Of a stretch of DNA of 64,000 nucleotides, positions 43,136 through 52,194 are shown piece after piece. A program made the translations under genes and the position numbers. Every line of letters begins with the position of its first letter. Positions within the stretch are counted from its first letter, which is position 1. This stretch comes from Bin80 sp965220365 (GTDB taxonomy: Bacteria > Bacteroidota > Rhodothermia > Rhodothermales > Bin80): positions 1,736,001-1,800,000 of the forward strand of contig OZ244823.1 of the NCBI GenBank assembly GCA_965220365.1, in the 5' to 3' direction. The notes beneath the pieces are model-generated. The model had not been told where the DNA came from. It saw nothing but the letters and a program-made list of their open reading frames with translations, and made no database searches.

Positions 43136-44245
43136 CTATGAGTCTTTCATAGATGCCACTATCTCCAGTTCGCGAACATACATTTCTTCTGCTTTTCCGA
43201 TCCAGGATCGGAGCTCGGTCGCGTCATAGTTGTATTTTGGAATAAATTCGACCAATCGGTCCAGGTTCAGGTCATTGGTTTGTATGGCAGCACCAAGATT
43301 TGTACCGTCCACCCCGTTGCAGTGCTGCTCGAAATGTTTATGAAGGGGGTTGAGCATGAGGGGTTTACGAAGATACATGGCTTCCGCCATCGTTTCGAAT
43401 CCTGAAGTGGTGACAATACCCTGACAGCGTGCCATCATTTCCAGAAAGCGACTGCCATGCAGGCGATGGAAGGTGAGCGTATCACTGTGATACGTGATTT
43501 CTTCGGCTTGGGCGTTATTCCAAAAACAGTGTAGTTGGTGGGTAGGGTTGCGTTCGTGCCAGGCAATCACATCCTTGCTAAGGCTGTGATGATACAGGTA
43601 GATCAAGAAATAGGGCTCGGACACATCTTCAGGCAATTCAAACAACTCATCCCTGAGCAGGGGCGGCATCACAACGATTTTTTTCTCTGGAAGGGGCGGG
43701 GCGTCATAGAGGGAAAGTGCCAGTCGGCGCTCGGCACCCAACCCAGTTAAGCGCGTGAAGGTCATGGCTGAAATTTTCTGCACCTCAAAGCCAGCCGGGA
43801 ACTGGTACTGGGGGTGCAGAAACATAAATTGATGCCCCACTGCAACCATTGGGATTTTTGGGCGCTCACGTAATATGAAAAATCCAGCGAGCGGTTCAAA
43901 GAAGTTTACAATGATATCTGGACGTTCCGTCTGGAGTATTTCGCTGAGGATTGCAAAACTGCGGTTGAATTCGTTCCATCGGAAACTGTTATTGACCAAC
44001 GTACGCCCCCAGTCAATGCTCCGGGTTTCCTGATTGACAAAGAAGCGCCCGCTTGGCACCTGTATGACGGGGGCTTCTAGACATTCTTCAAAATAGTCGG
44101 GAAGGGAAAGATCTCCCCCTTGGCTCACCACTGCTTTGCAAACAGAATGCCCTGATCTGTGGAGTATGGATGCGAGGGCAAGTGCTTGGGTCAAGTGGCC
44201 GCGGCCTTCCCCCTGCACAATGAAGAGGACACGTAATCCAGCCAT
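43136..44245 (-). CDS. Glycosyltransferase of the MurG/GT28-like fold
   Basis: 369-residue GT-B glycosyltransferase. The start VLFIVQGEGRGHLTQALALA carries the GxGHxxQ-type motif of this group, and the C-terminal donor-site segment is visible as IVTTSGFETMAEAMYLRKPLMLNPLHKHFEQHCNG, close to the GT28/GT1 consensus. It probably uses a nucleotide sugar at the inner face of the membrane for an envelope glycolipid. The gene begins one base after the stop of the LpxH-like phosphoesterase gene, a pairing that is frequent in Bacteroidota and points to a shared lipid substrate. Exact donor and acceptor are unknown. Confidence 0.82.
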   Translation of the reverse strand: MAGLRVLFIVQGEGRGHLTQALALASILHRSGHSVCKAVVSQGGDLSLPDYFEECLEAPVIQVPSGRFFVNQETRSIDWGRTLVNNSFRWNEFNRSFAILSEILQTERPDIIVNFFEPLAGFFILRERPKIPMVAVGHQFMFLHPQYQFPAGFEVQKISAMTFTRLTGLGAERRLALSLYDAPPLPEKKIVVMPPLLRDELFELPEDVSEPYFLIYLYHHSLSKDVIAWHERNPTHQLHCFWNNAQAEEITYHSDTLTFHRLHGSRFLEMMARCQGIVTTSGFETMAEAMYLRKPLMLNPLHKHFEQHCNGVDGTNLGAAIQTNDLNLDRLVEFIPKYNYDATELRSWIGKAEEMYVRELEIVASMKDS

Positions 44246-44246
44246 G

Positions 44247-45080
44247 TTAGGCGACCACTTCCGGTGCGGTATTGGTCATCGCATCTGCATCAAACGGTGC
44301 GCCATTGCTCGTACCCCGGGTCAGTTGAGGCTTATGATCCATCGTTACCCAGTGCAGGAGCTCCAGTCGGCCGTCAAAATGTTCGACCAGTCCTGTGCAA
44401 CTTTCAATCCAGTCTCCCGAGTTGGCATACAGGATGGATTCGATTTCGCGTATTTCAGCAAAATGAACATGGCCACAAACAATTCCATCAGCGTGATTCG
44501 CTTTTGCAACATCAACCATTGCATTCTCAAAGTCGGCAATGGCCTGAACCGCACGTTTTGTCCGATGCTTCATGTATGCTGAAAGCGACCAGTAGGGCAT
44601 TCCGAGAAACCGTCTTGCTCGATTTAGTCCGCGATTCGATATAAGCAGAGCACGATACGCTTTAGAGCCAAGCACAGAGAGCCAGCGTGCATGCCGAATC
44701 ATCCCATCGAAGACATCTCCATGCAGGACAAGCAGTTTACGACCATCGGCGGTTACATGCATGGCTTCTTGTTTTATATGGATTCTCCCCAAACGAAGCC
44801 CGAGATAATCCCGGGCGAATTCATCATGATTTCCTGGCAGGTAGATCACGCGGGTCCCTTTCCGGGCTTTACGCAGGATCTTTTGGATTACGTTGTTATG
44901 GAATTGATCCCAATGCCATGATCGGGACAGGGCCCAGCCATCAAAGATATCCCCCACAAGGTAAAGCGTATCGCTTTCGTTGTGTCGAAGAAAATCAAGC
45001 AGATAGGCTGCTTTTGTATCTTTCGTGCCAAGGTGAAAGTCGGAAAGCCAAATTGTGCGATAGTGTTTTACACCACTCAT
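44247..45080 (-). CDS. UDP-2,3-diacylglucosamine diphosphatase-like metallophosphoesterase
   Basis: 277-residue calcineurin-type phosphoesterase. Metal-binding segments: WLSDFHLGT (Asp and His near 11-13), VGDIFDGW, LPGNHDE, HGDVFD and GHVHFAE, which together give the two-metal site of the family. It resembles LpxH/LpxG-type UDP-2,3-diacylglucosamine hydrolases, which release lipid X on the way to lipid A. Relatives with this length form a branch of uncertain function, so a general lipid-pyrophosphate hydrolase is possible. Coupled to the downstream glycosyltransferase gene. Confidence 0.85.
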   Translation of the reverse strand: MSGVKHYRTIWLSDFHLGTKDTKAAYLLDFLRHNESDTLYLVGDIFDGWALSRSWHWDQFHNNVIQKILRKARKGTRVIYLPGNHDEFARDYLGLRLGRIHIKQEAMHVTADGRKLLVLHGDVFDGMIRHARWLSVLGSKAYRALLISNRGLNRARRFLGMPYWSLSAYMKHRTKRAVQAIADFENAMVDVAKANHADGIVCGHVHFAEIREIESILYANSGDWIESCTGLVEHFDGRLELLHWVTMDHKPQLTRGTSNGAPFDADAMTNTAPEVVA

Positions 45081-45133
45081 TAAGGGAATCGCGAGCTGTT
45101 GGGGCAGTATGAGTTGGGATGGACTGATACGAT

Positions 45134-45496
45134 TTAGTCCTCCGTCTCTTGTATACGATTGTTTTCGATAATTGCTGCACAGAGATCTTTGTAGGTCTCT
45201 CGGGAAGATTTGGAGTCAAAAAGAAGTAGTACACGAGAACCTTCTCCTAGGAGTTGGACATAGTGTTTCCCCTTTTTCTTTCCTGATGTGATGTGCTCCA
45301 CCTCTTTGTAACGAGCAACGGTGAGTTGCAGTCCCATTGGGGTTCTGGAGTAGAGCAACAGGCGTGAGGCTGTATGAAGAAGCGTGGATTTGCGCGGTTT
45401 ACAGTCTAAAGCAACGTCACTCAGTACCCGATCCTTGTAGAGGATCGCTTCTTTATTCAGGATCCGCTCAACTTCGACCTTGTTTTTCTTGCGCAT
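45134..45496 (-). CDS. Small conserved-looking protein with PH-like strand pattern
   Basis: 120 residues, charged and soluble, no signal peptide. Strands alternate with short charged turns (RLLLYSRTPMGLQLTVARY, YKEVEHITSG, HYVQLLGEGSRVLLLFDS) and the C-terminus is a helix (SRETYKDLCAAIIENN), a pattern like bacterial PH or GRAM-type domains. That is a fold guess, not a family assignment. It is upstream of the phosphoesterase gene on the same strand with a 53-base gap, so it might be co-transcribed. Confidence 0.55.
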   Translation of the reverse strand: MRKKNKVEVERILNKEAILYKDRVLSDVALDCKPRKSTLLHTASRLLLYSRTPMGLQLTVARYKEVEHITSGKKKGKHYVQLLGEGSRVLLLFDSKSSRETYKDLCAAIIENNRIQETED

Positions 45497-45897
45497 GCTT
45501 CAAAAATTAACCGTGTGGAGAAAAGTCACGAAAGCGTCAATGGCTAATCTGAGGAGTTCCTGATTTATAGTCTCGTAGAGTTTCCAACTGAGTTCATTTT
45601 GTTGATCGGAGAGTTACGTAGAACCACATTCCGACCTTCGGTGGCGCAAGATACGAAGAGACGGAGAATCTGATATAGGGGCAGGCTTTGAGTAACGGTT
45701 AAACAAGAAAAACGAGCATTGGTACCGTCGTCACCATTGACAACGTCATACGATAGGGCGAATCTATACGATGCTTGAGCTATTCACATTCGACTGAATA
45801 TCCCTTTGTGGACTACATCTGCTGAAGGAGAGTCCATACGGTCTGGCTGCATCAGAGTCTCCTGTTTTTTCAATGCGATGAAATGGCTGGAGGCCAC
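45497..45897. other. Non-coding stretch
   Basis: About 400 bases between the TonB-linked receptor stop (minus strand) and the small PH-like gene. No open frame of gene quality, repeat or clear terminator was seen. Confidence 0.5.
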
Positions 45898-48768
45898 CTA
45901 CAATCCAAAATTACGAAAGCGATAGCTCAGATTTAGCAGAATATAGCGCCCAAGCACTTGGGTTTGGCTATCCTCAATATACGCTTCCGTAATCAATCTG
46001 TTGATGCCGGTTTCTTGGTTGAAGATGTCACCGAAAACCAGTTTTACTTCTGCAGCATCAGCCTGTAGAAATTTATACCCCACACCGGCATTGGCAATGA
46101 ATGTGGTTGGATACAGCTCTTCATCCAGGCCGAAATAATTGCTGTAGGTCAGGCTATGCTCAAGCACCAATCCACCAAGTGGCAGCCATACAAAACGAAC
46201 CCCCAGATCCTGTTGAAAAAAATTCTCATCAAGTGGGGAGTAGTATGAATTCTCTGCGGCTGTATAGGAGAAATTAGAGGTAAGCGTAAAATCCAGCCGC
46301 TCACTGATATTACTTCCAAGGGTCAATCCACCGTTGAAACTGAGCTGAGTCCCCAGGTTATCGACGTTATTGATGAGGCTTGGGGTTTCGGAATAGGTGA
46401 CACCGCCTCTAAAATTCAGGTTACTGCGAAGCAGCGGAAAGGGAGTTCCAAAACCAATCAAGGAGCGAACCGAAGTACTGGGACTCGTGAGATTCAAAGG
46501 TGCAGAGTACTGGGCACCTTGAGGTAGGAGAATATTGTCCGCAATCAATGTATCCCGAGAGGCAAGGAATGAGGATGTCCCAATGGCATTCGTTTCTCTT
46601 GTCCAACTGACATATGCGAAGATCATTCGACCAGCTCGGCGATCTCCCCGACGTCCTCGAATGCGGATCGTATGACTATAGCTGGGCTCAAGGTCTGAAT
46701 TGCCACTTGAAATGAAAAGTGGGTTGGTATTGTCAATGACCTCCTGTAGCTGGCTGATTGAAGGGGTATTGGTTCGTGTGCGATAATCAATGTCTAGATC
46801 TAGCGCATCTCCGAATTCAAATTCGATTTCTGCTTCCGGCAGGAGACTCACAAACGAGCGATCCAATTGAAAGGGAATGGGATACGTCTGATCGCCAATC
46901 AATTGCTCATTTTGGACTTCAAGGCCAAACTGGATGGAATAACGGTCATCAATTCGCCGCTGAACGGATAATCCACCACGCTGCCGGAAAATATCATTAT
47001 CAAACAGACTTGAGAAGGTAGGATCCAGAATCGTATGTAATCCGGTTCTCAGGTCAAGCATGTAGGCGGAGCGGTCGGATACATTGCGATTATAGGTGGG
47101 ACTGTAAGTGAGTTGCAGCTGCCCGAATTCCCCCAATGGTTCCGTGTAAGCAAGCCGGACAGAGTAGGATTGCCCAGCCGTTTCGTTGTCAATATCCTGA
47201 TCATACGTTGAATCACTGACAGCTCCTTGCTGATTGCGTTGGCTCTGCAGAAATTCGGTAACAGAAACCTGATTGGTATTTCCTTTTCGTCCATCAAATC
47301 CTAAACGGAGGTCTGCAGAAACGGTCCGGCCCGCTTTCGCAAACCGGTGTCGGTATAGAATACTGGTTGAAGAGGTGAATCCCTGATTGTCAGCGATATG
47401 ATTATTGTCCGCAGTATTGAGCAGCCTTCCGGTCACAAGGGAATTAATGCCCGACTGCAGACTGGAAGAGGAGTTATTCTGAAAGCTGAGGCTAGGGCGG
47501 ATGATCAATGAGTTTGTTTCATTGATCGTATACTCAATTCGGGCGTTGAGTCTATGGTTGAAGTTCGTACTGCTGGATTGGGTGGATTCGTTGTAGAACT
47601 GAGATTGATCTCCACTCAAAAAGAGTTCCCGGTCAAGAAATGCGGTGTTCTCGTTGGATACCCGGTTGAAGAAATAGCTGGCACTGAGGCGAACCTTGCT
47701 ACCAATTTCGTCACTGTAGTTAATCCCGGTGGAGGTGGTATGATTCAGCCCACTTTGCGACCCTACGAGAAAATTTCTCGGATCAAATCCACCTCCACGA
47801 CGCCCGCCACCACCGCCGCGACCTCTTCCGCCGCCACCCCCACGCATCATCGCACTTGAATTCCCGCCACGCATCCCTCTTCCTCCGCCCCCCATCAATC
47901 CCAAGAGGTCCTGAAAGGCAAAATTCTGCTGGTTGATATTATTGGACAGTGCGATAATGGAAATTCGCCGGTCATTGTCAAAAATATTTGTATTTCCTCC
48001 GGTGATATATCGCTGATTCTCACCATACCCGCCATAGACCTGCCCAAACTGTCCATTGCTCATTCCGCTTCGGGTGACCACATTGATGGTTCTTTCCTGG
48101 TTCCCATCATTGAAGCCTGTGAATTGGGCTTGATCGCTATCCCGGTCATAGACCTCAATATTCTGAATCATATCTGCGGGAAGATTTCGAAGAGCGGCGG
48201 TGGGGTCCTGACCAAAAAATTCTCGTCCATCAACCATCACACGTTGCACTTGCTCACCTTGTGCCTCGACCTGGCCACTCTGCACGACGATGCCAGGTAG
48301 CTTGGCGATCAGGTCTTCCGCGGTCGCATCAGGATTGACTTTATAGGCATCCGCAGCGAAGATGGTCGTATCCCCGCGAATGATCATACGTTCTTGGGTT
48401 TCCTCCACGACGATTTCGTCTAATTGCAATCGATCCGATGTCAGTTGAATCGTGCCAAGAGATTTGTAAACTCCATCGATCGTAATCAATTGCTCGTGTG
48501 GAATAAAACCAACAAAAGTGAGACGCAGGCGAATTTCCCCCTGTTTATCCGATTTGATCGCAAAGTATCCGTCTGTATTGGCTGTCCCCGCGGCGACAAG
48601 CACAGAGTCAGTGGTGGTTTCTAGAACGACGGTGACCCCGGGCAAAGGCGTATTATCTGCCTGATCAACCACTTTTCCCGAGACAATATTTATGGCTTCC
48701 TGTTGTGCCAAAGCTGGAAATGCGAGGGTAAGGAGTATAAGAGTAGCTACAAAGACTCGGGTAGACAT
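45898..48768 (-). CDS. TonB-linked outer membrane receptor with Gly/Arg-rich insertion
   Basis: 956-residue outer-membrane protein. Signal peptide (MSTRVFVATLILLTLAFPALA), a carboxypeptidase-regulatory-like domain (about 28-110, SGKVVDQADNTPLPGVTVVL), a TonB plug (about 130-250, AKLPGIVVQSGQVEAQG, VMVDGREFFGQDPTAALRNLP, INVVTR), then an outer-membrane beta-barrel. Following the plug stands a low-complexity stretch of Gly, Arg and Met (near residues 290-330, repeated RGGG units) that no standard receptor has; it is probably a surface loop. The barrel C-terminus ends in an aromatic-rich strand (LNLSYRFRNFGL), as required for insertion. The frame is open to 48912, but the ATG at 48768 gives the signal peptide. 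Its substrate cannot be predicted. Confidence 0.88.
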   Translation of the reverse strand: MSTRVFVATLILLTLAFPALAQQEAINIVSGKVVDQADNTPLPGVTVVLETTTDSVLVAAGTANTDGYFAIKSDKQGEIRLRLTFVGFIPHEQLITIDGVYKSLGTIQLTSDRLQLDEIVVEETQERMIIRGDTTIFAADAYKVNPDATAEDLIAKLPGIVVQSGQVEAQGEQVQRVMVDGREFFGQDPTAALRNLPADMIQNIEVYDRDSDQAQFTGFNDGNQERTINVVTRSGMSNGQFGQVYGGYGENQRYITGGNTNIFDNDRRISIIALSNNINQQNFAFQDLLGLMGGGGRGMRGGNSSAMMRGGGGGRGRGGGGGRRGGGFDPRNFLVGSQSGLNHTTSTGINYSDEIGSKVRLSASYFFNRVSNENTAFLDRELFLSGDQSQFYNESTQSSSTNFNHRLNARIEYTINETNSLIIRPSLSFQNNSSSSLQSGINSLVTGRLLNTADNNHIADNQGFTSSTSILYRHRFAKAGRTVSADLRLGFDGRKGNTNQVSVTEFLQSQRNQQGAVSDSTYDQDIDNETAGQSYSVRLAYTEPLGEFGQLQLTYSPTYNRNVSDRSAYMLDLRTGLHTILDPTFSSLFDNDIFRQRGGLSVQRRIDDRYSIQFGLEVQNEQLIGDQTYPIPFQLDRSFVSLLPEAEIEFEFGDALDLDIDYRTRTNTPSISQLQEVIDNTNPLFISSGNSDLEPSYSHTIRIRGRRGDRRAGRMIFAYVSWTRETNAIGTSSFLASRDTLIADNILLPQGAQYSAPLNLTSPSTSVRSLIGFGTPFPLLRSNLNFRGGVTYSETPSLINNVDNLGTQLSFNGGLTLGSNISERLDFTLTSNFSYTAAENSYYSPLDENFFQQDLGVRFVWLPLGGLVLEHSLTYSNYFGLDEELYPTTFIANAGVGYKFLQADAAEVKLVFGDIFNQETGINRLITEAYIEDSQTQVLGRYILLNLSYRFRNFGL

Positions 48769-48899
48769 GAAAGAGTGATTTAGGAATGGTGCTGCGTCAA
48801 CTCCCCAAATAGACGCAATCAATAATTGTTTTATTCCATGTGAGGCGGGATAAACTTGTGATGTGGAAAGGGAGACATGATGGAAAGGGGGCCGGTTAG

Positions 48900-48938
48900 G
48901 GGGATGCCCCAAAGTTAGTTGGGGTTTAGGGCATCCCC
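48900..48938. promoter_or_regulatory. Perfect 10-bp inverted repeat upstream of the receptor gene
   Basis: GGGGATGCCC (48900-48909) and GGGCATCCCC (48929-48938) can form a GC-rich hairpin with a 19-base loop, about 130 bases before the receptor start. It may end the upstream transcript or be part of the receptor leader. There is no T-run in either direction, so it is not a standard intrinsic terminator. Confidence 0.5.
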
Positions 48939-48954
48939 GCCCTGCGGCACCTAG

Positions 48955-49102
48955 TCATAAAACCGCAGAATAGTTCAGGATGTTCTCTGCATCAAATGGC
49001 ACTTCAGGAGCCTCATTATAATTATTGTAATGCTCCGAGTTGATAATCAATGATCCCGCCTTTCACTGTATTTTTCGTTGCAAAGAGGTGTTGTCCTCCA
49101 CC
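48955..49102 (-). pseudogene. Remnant of a decayed gene end downstream of the glycogen-synthase-like gene
   Basis: On the minus strand the frame ending at TGA 48955-48957 reads as protein-like sequence (LIINSEHYNNYNEAPEVPFD), and shifting frame by one base about 49060 continues it as GGGQHLFATKNTVKGG. Stops block both frames further upstream. No family recognised. The rest of 48939-49230 shows nothing. Confidence 0.3.
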
Positions 49103-49230
49103 GGGGTGCTATGAACGCATAAAATGACCGAGGGGCAAGACAGTAGCCGAAGAACGAGGAAGCCGACTAGATTGGTATTCCTGGGTGCGACCAGCAAAAG
49201 GCGTTCTTGAAATGGGGTTGATGTTCCCGA

Positions 49231-50016
49231 TCAGGCTGGTTCAGCACTGCATGCCACTTGATAGAGGTCCGTGGCCTGCAGAATCATTTCCTGTGTATCG
49301 GTGCTGAACTGTACCGATGCTTCAGAGTCTGGGGGCAGAGAGGGAGGGTACGCGACGATGTCTGAAAATTTGGCACCCAGATCAGACAGACTTATCCCAG
49401 AAATATCTCCATTGAGGGAGAGCTTCATATTTTCAATGAGGTCATTGGAGATAACCGCGTCCGCCTCAATGCGGTCTGGGGTAAAGACTACTGTTTTGAC
49501 GGATTCAAATAATTCGTCGTCCTTGTATTCCGTCGCCAGAAGCAAGGGCAAGAAGCCACTGATCCAGCCGAACGCATGGACGACATCGGGCTTCCATTGC
49601 AATTTGCGCACGGTTTCCAGAGTTGAGCGCGCAAAAAAGAGTGCACGTGCTGAATTATCCTTGAATGTGTTCCCTAGATTATCCTGGTGTAAACCTTTTC
49701 GCTTAAAAAACCGGTTGCTGTCCATGAAGTAGACCTGACACCGTGTTCCGGGAATTGCTGCGACCTTGACAGCAAGTGTTTCTGTTTGGCTACCCATGCT
49801 CACCTTCGTGCCGCAGAGTCGAATCACTTGGTGCAGCCGATTTTTTCGCTCACTGATCGTTCCATAGCGCGGCATCATAATCCTGGTTCCAAAAGAACCA
49901 TTCTCACTCAGCCCCTTGGGTAAATCGCGCGTTAACGTTCCAATATCACTTTCATTAGCAAATGGGTCAATTTCTCCTGTGACGAATAATACATTGGTCA
50001 GTTGGTCCATAACCAC
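49231..50016 (-). CDS. Glycogen/starch-synthase N-terminal domain protein
   Basis: 261 residues corresponding to the N-terminal (acceptor) half of GT5 glycogen synthases only: VLFVTGEIDPFANESDIGTLTRDLPKGL with the ADP-glucose-synthase-like start, RIMMPRYGTI, and PDVVHAFGWISGFLPLLL. The C-terminal donor-binding half is missing. Stand-alone versions of this length are typical of Bacteroidota, so this is probably not a truncation. In normal synthases the KxGGL motif is near the start; here the equivalent reads DIGTL, so glycogen synthesis is doubtful. The start ATG at 50016 or the second at 50010 are both possible. It diverges from the NagB-like gene, leaving a 290-base gap with the likely promoters. 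Confidence 0.85.
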   Translation of the reverse strand: MVMDQLTNVLFVTGEIDPFANESDIGTLTRDLPKGLSENGSFGTRIMMPRYGTISERKNRLHQVIRLCGTKVSMGSQTETLAVKVAAIPGTRCQVYFMDSNRFFKRKGLHQDNLGNTFKDNSARALFFARSTLETVRKLQWKPDVVHAFGWISGFLPLLLATEYKDDELFESVKTVVFTPDRIEADAVISNDLIENMKLSLNGDISGISLSDLGAKFSDIVAYPPSLPPDSEASVQFSTDTQEMILQATDLYQVACSAEPA

Positions 50017-50308
50017 CGAAATCGGTTTGTCTTCGAAATTTTTTATTCACGAGCTTCATTGTAAATCCTCAATCTTCTAAGTCGAAAACCAGGATTTGGT
50101 CTGGCAGCGCAGTGTGAAATTTGGCACTCGTACATCGGGGCCCAAGATACGGAAAAATAGTCAGAATTCCAAGTTTTTTTCATTGATATTGTGTAGTTTC
50201 CGTGAATTATCGCCGTTGTGGCACGAAGTCCTGGGATTTCTGGAGCAGGGTTGCTGTGTCGGGGTAAAACGCCAGTGGACTTATTCCAGACCTCCCTAAC
50301 TAACCCCC

Positions 50309-52189
50309 ATGTCAACTCCTATGGATTCGTATCGTGAGCATTTACCCGTGCACATTTTCGAGGACGCAGCGTCTTTGGCACTTGAGGTAGCACATCACAT
50401 CGGGGCGCTCATCAAAGAGCGTACGGCTAGGGGGCTGAATACGGTTCTTGGCCTTCCCACTGGATCCACTCCTCTGGATGTGTACAAGGAGTTGATTCGG
50501 ATGCATCAGGAGGATGGCCTGGATTTTTCCAGGGTCATCACCTTTGATCTGGCGGAGTATTATCCGATTGATCCAGGCCGTATGCAAAGCTATTACCGCT
50601 TTCTTCGGGAAAACCTTCTGAATCACATCAATGTCCCGGCGGACCAAGCACATGGGTTGCCTGGGAATCTGGCGGAGGACCATGTGGATGACTGGTGCCG
50701 GTCCTACGAGGAAATGATTCGGGATGCCGGGGGATTGGACCTTGTTTTGTTACGGATTGGGCGAAGTGGACATATTGCGTTTAACGAGCCGGGAAGCTCG
50801 CGGAATGATCGGACTAGGAAGGTGATCCTGGATTCAATTACCCGAAAGGACGCGGCTAGTCACTTTTTTGGAGATGATCATGTGCCCCGCCAAGGTTTAA
50901 CGGTTGGCGTGGGGACCATCCTAGATTCCCGCGAAATCGTTCTAATGGCCACCGGGGAAGGCAAGGCAGGTATCATTCGGCGAGCAGTCGAAGATCCGAT
51001 CAACGAAGAGGTAACAGCTTCCTATTTGCGGGAACACCCAAAAAGCGCGGTCTATTTGGATCTTGCTGCGGCGGGTAGATTGACCAGAGAACAGACCCCG
51101 TGGCTGGTTTCCGATGTGAAATGGGAACTGGAAATGGCCAAGCGCGCGATCATCTGGCTATCTGAACGTGTCGGGAAAGCAATTCTTCAGTTGGAGAAGG
51201 CAGACTTTCATAACAATCGTCTCCACAGCCTAGTCTATGCCTATCCAGAAATTGACGAGATATGCTTGCGCGTATTTGAAGACCTGCGACGCAGAATTCA
51301 TTATCAGGATCAGCTTCCCAAGGGTAAACGCGTGATTCTCTTTAGCCCCCATCCAGACGATGATGTAATCTCCATGGGGGGGATGTTGGATAAGTTGGCC
51401 CGGAATCAGAATGAGATTATTGTCGCATACATGACCAACGGATCGGTGGCTGTTTTTGATGCAGATGTGTCTCGTTATCTGGGATTTGTAGAGATGTGCC
51501 TGGATGAGCTTGGTATCACTGGAGAAGCGGCAAAGATCTTCCGGACACACAGGGAAGAGTTGTTAAGGTTTTTAGAAAACAAGTCCGCCGGTGAAATAGA
51601 TCTTCCTTCCGTGCAGCATATCAAGTCTGCTATCCGGTATGCGGAGGCGATTGCAGGGATTGAAGTGATGGGACTCAGCCGATCGAATGCGCGGTTTATT
51701 GACTTGCCATTTTACCAGACCGGAAGGATCAAGAAGAAACCGGTTGGGAAGAAAGATGCCCGGATCATCTTGGAACTCATGAATGAACAGGAACCCGACC
51801 ATATTTTTGTAGCAGGGGACCTTTCGGACCCTCATGGTACCCACCGGGTCTGTTATGTTGCGATCAAGATGGCCTTGGCGCACTATAACCGCAAGAGGGG
51901 AGTGCAGGGGCCAATGGTTTGGCTCTATCGTGGTGCATGGCAGGAATGGGAAATTCACCAAGCCGATGTATTTACCCCTATCTCAAGAGCCGAGATGGCG
52001 CGCAAGATTGAGGCCATTTTTAAGCACGAGAGTCAGAAGGATCGAGCAATGTTCCCTGGCGCACACGATGATCGAGAATTTTGGCAAAGGGCACGGGATC
52101 GTAACACGGCAACAGCAGAGGCTCTGAACCGTCTTGGGTTACCGGAATTTTATGCTGCCGAAGCCTTTGTAACCGGCTATACGTTATAG
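50309..52189 (+). CDS. NagB-like/PIG-L deacetylase-like fusion protein
   Basis: 626 residues: N-terminal glucosamine-6-phosphate deaminase-like domain (1-260) and C-terminal PIG-L/LmbE-type deacetylase-like domain (about 335-610). The second shows the metal motif SPHPDDDV (about 347) and the late DPHGTHRV (about 507), so a zinc site is plausible. In the first, the sugar-binding GLPTGSTP and GHIAFNEPGS (His155, Glu160) are present, but the residue matching the E. coli proton-transfer Asp72 is Ala82 (FDLAEYY), and Asp141 is replaced by Ser153. Homologous long proteins in Bacteroidota are annotated as deaminase-like for similar reasons. A role in amino-sugar metabolism is inferred only; deaminase activity is doubtful. 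Confidence 0.87.
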   Translation: MSTPMDSYREHLPVHIFEDAASLALEVAHHIGALIKERTARGLNTVLGLPTGSTPLDVYKELIRMHQEDGLDFSRVITFDLAEYYPIDPGRMQSYYRFLRENLLNHINVPADQAHGLPGNLAEDHVDDWCRSYEEMIRDAGGLDLVLLRIGRSGHIAFNEPGSSRNDRTRKVILDSITRKDAASHFFGDDHVPRQGLTVGVGTILDSREIVLMATGEGKAGIIRRAVEDPINEEVTASYLREHPKSAVYLDLAAAGRLTREQTPWLVSDVKWELEMAKRAIIWLSERVGKAILQLEKADFHNNRLHSLVYAYPEIDEICLRVFEDLRRRIHYQDQLPKGKRVILFSPHPDDDVISMGGMLDKLARNQNEIIVAYMTNGSVAVFDADVSRYLGFVEMCLDELGITGEAAKIFRTHREELLRFLENKSAGEIDLPSVQHIKSAIRYAEAIAGIEVMGLSRSNARFIDLPFYQTGRIKKKPVGKKDARIILELMNEQEPDHIFVAGDLSDPHGTHRVCYVAIKMALAHYNRKRGVQGPMVWLYRGAWQEWEIHQADVFTPISRAEMARKIEAIFKHESQKDRAMFPGAHDDREFWQRARDRNTATAEALNRLGLPEFYAAEAFVTGYTL

Positions 52190-52194
52190 CGGAC

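Noticed and set aside
48769..48912. 48-codon extension of the TonB-linked receptor
   Set aside because: The ATG at 48768 gives a complete signal peptide at the N-terminus; the extension would place it internally.
48900..48938. Riboswitch upstream of the TonB-linked receptor
   Set aside because: Only a single stem is seen; no cobalamin, FMN or thiamine riboswitch consensus was recognisable.
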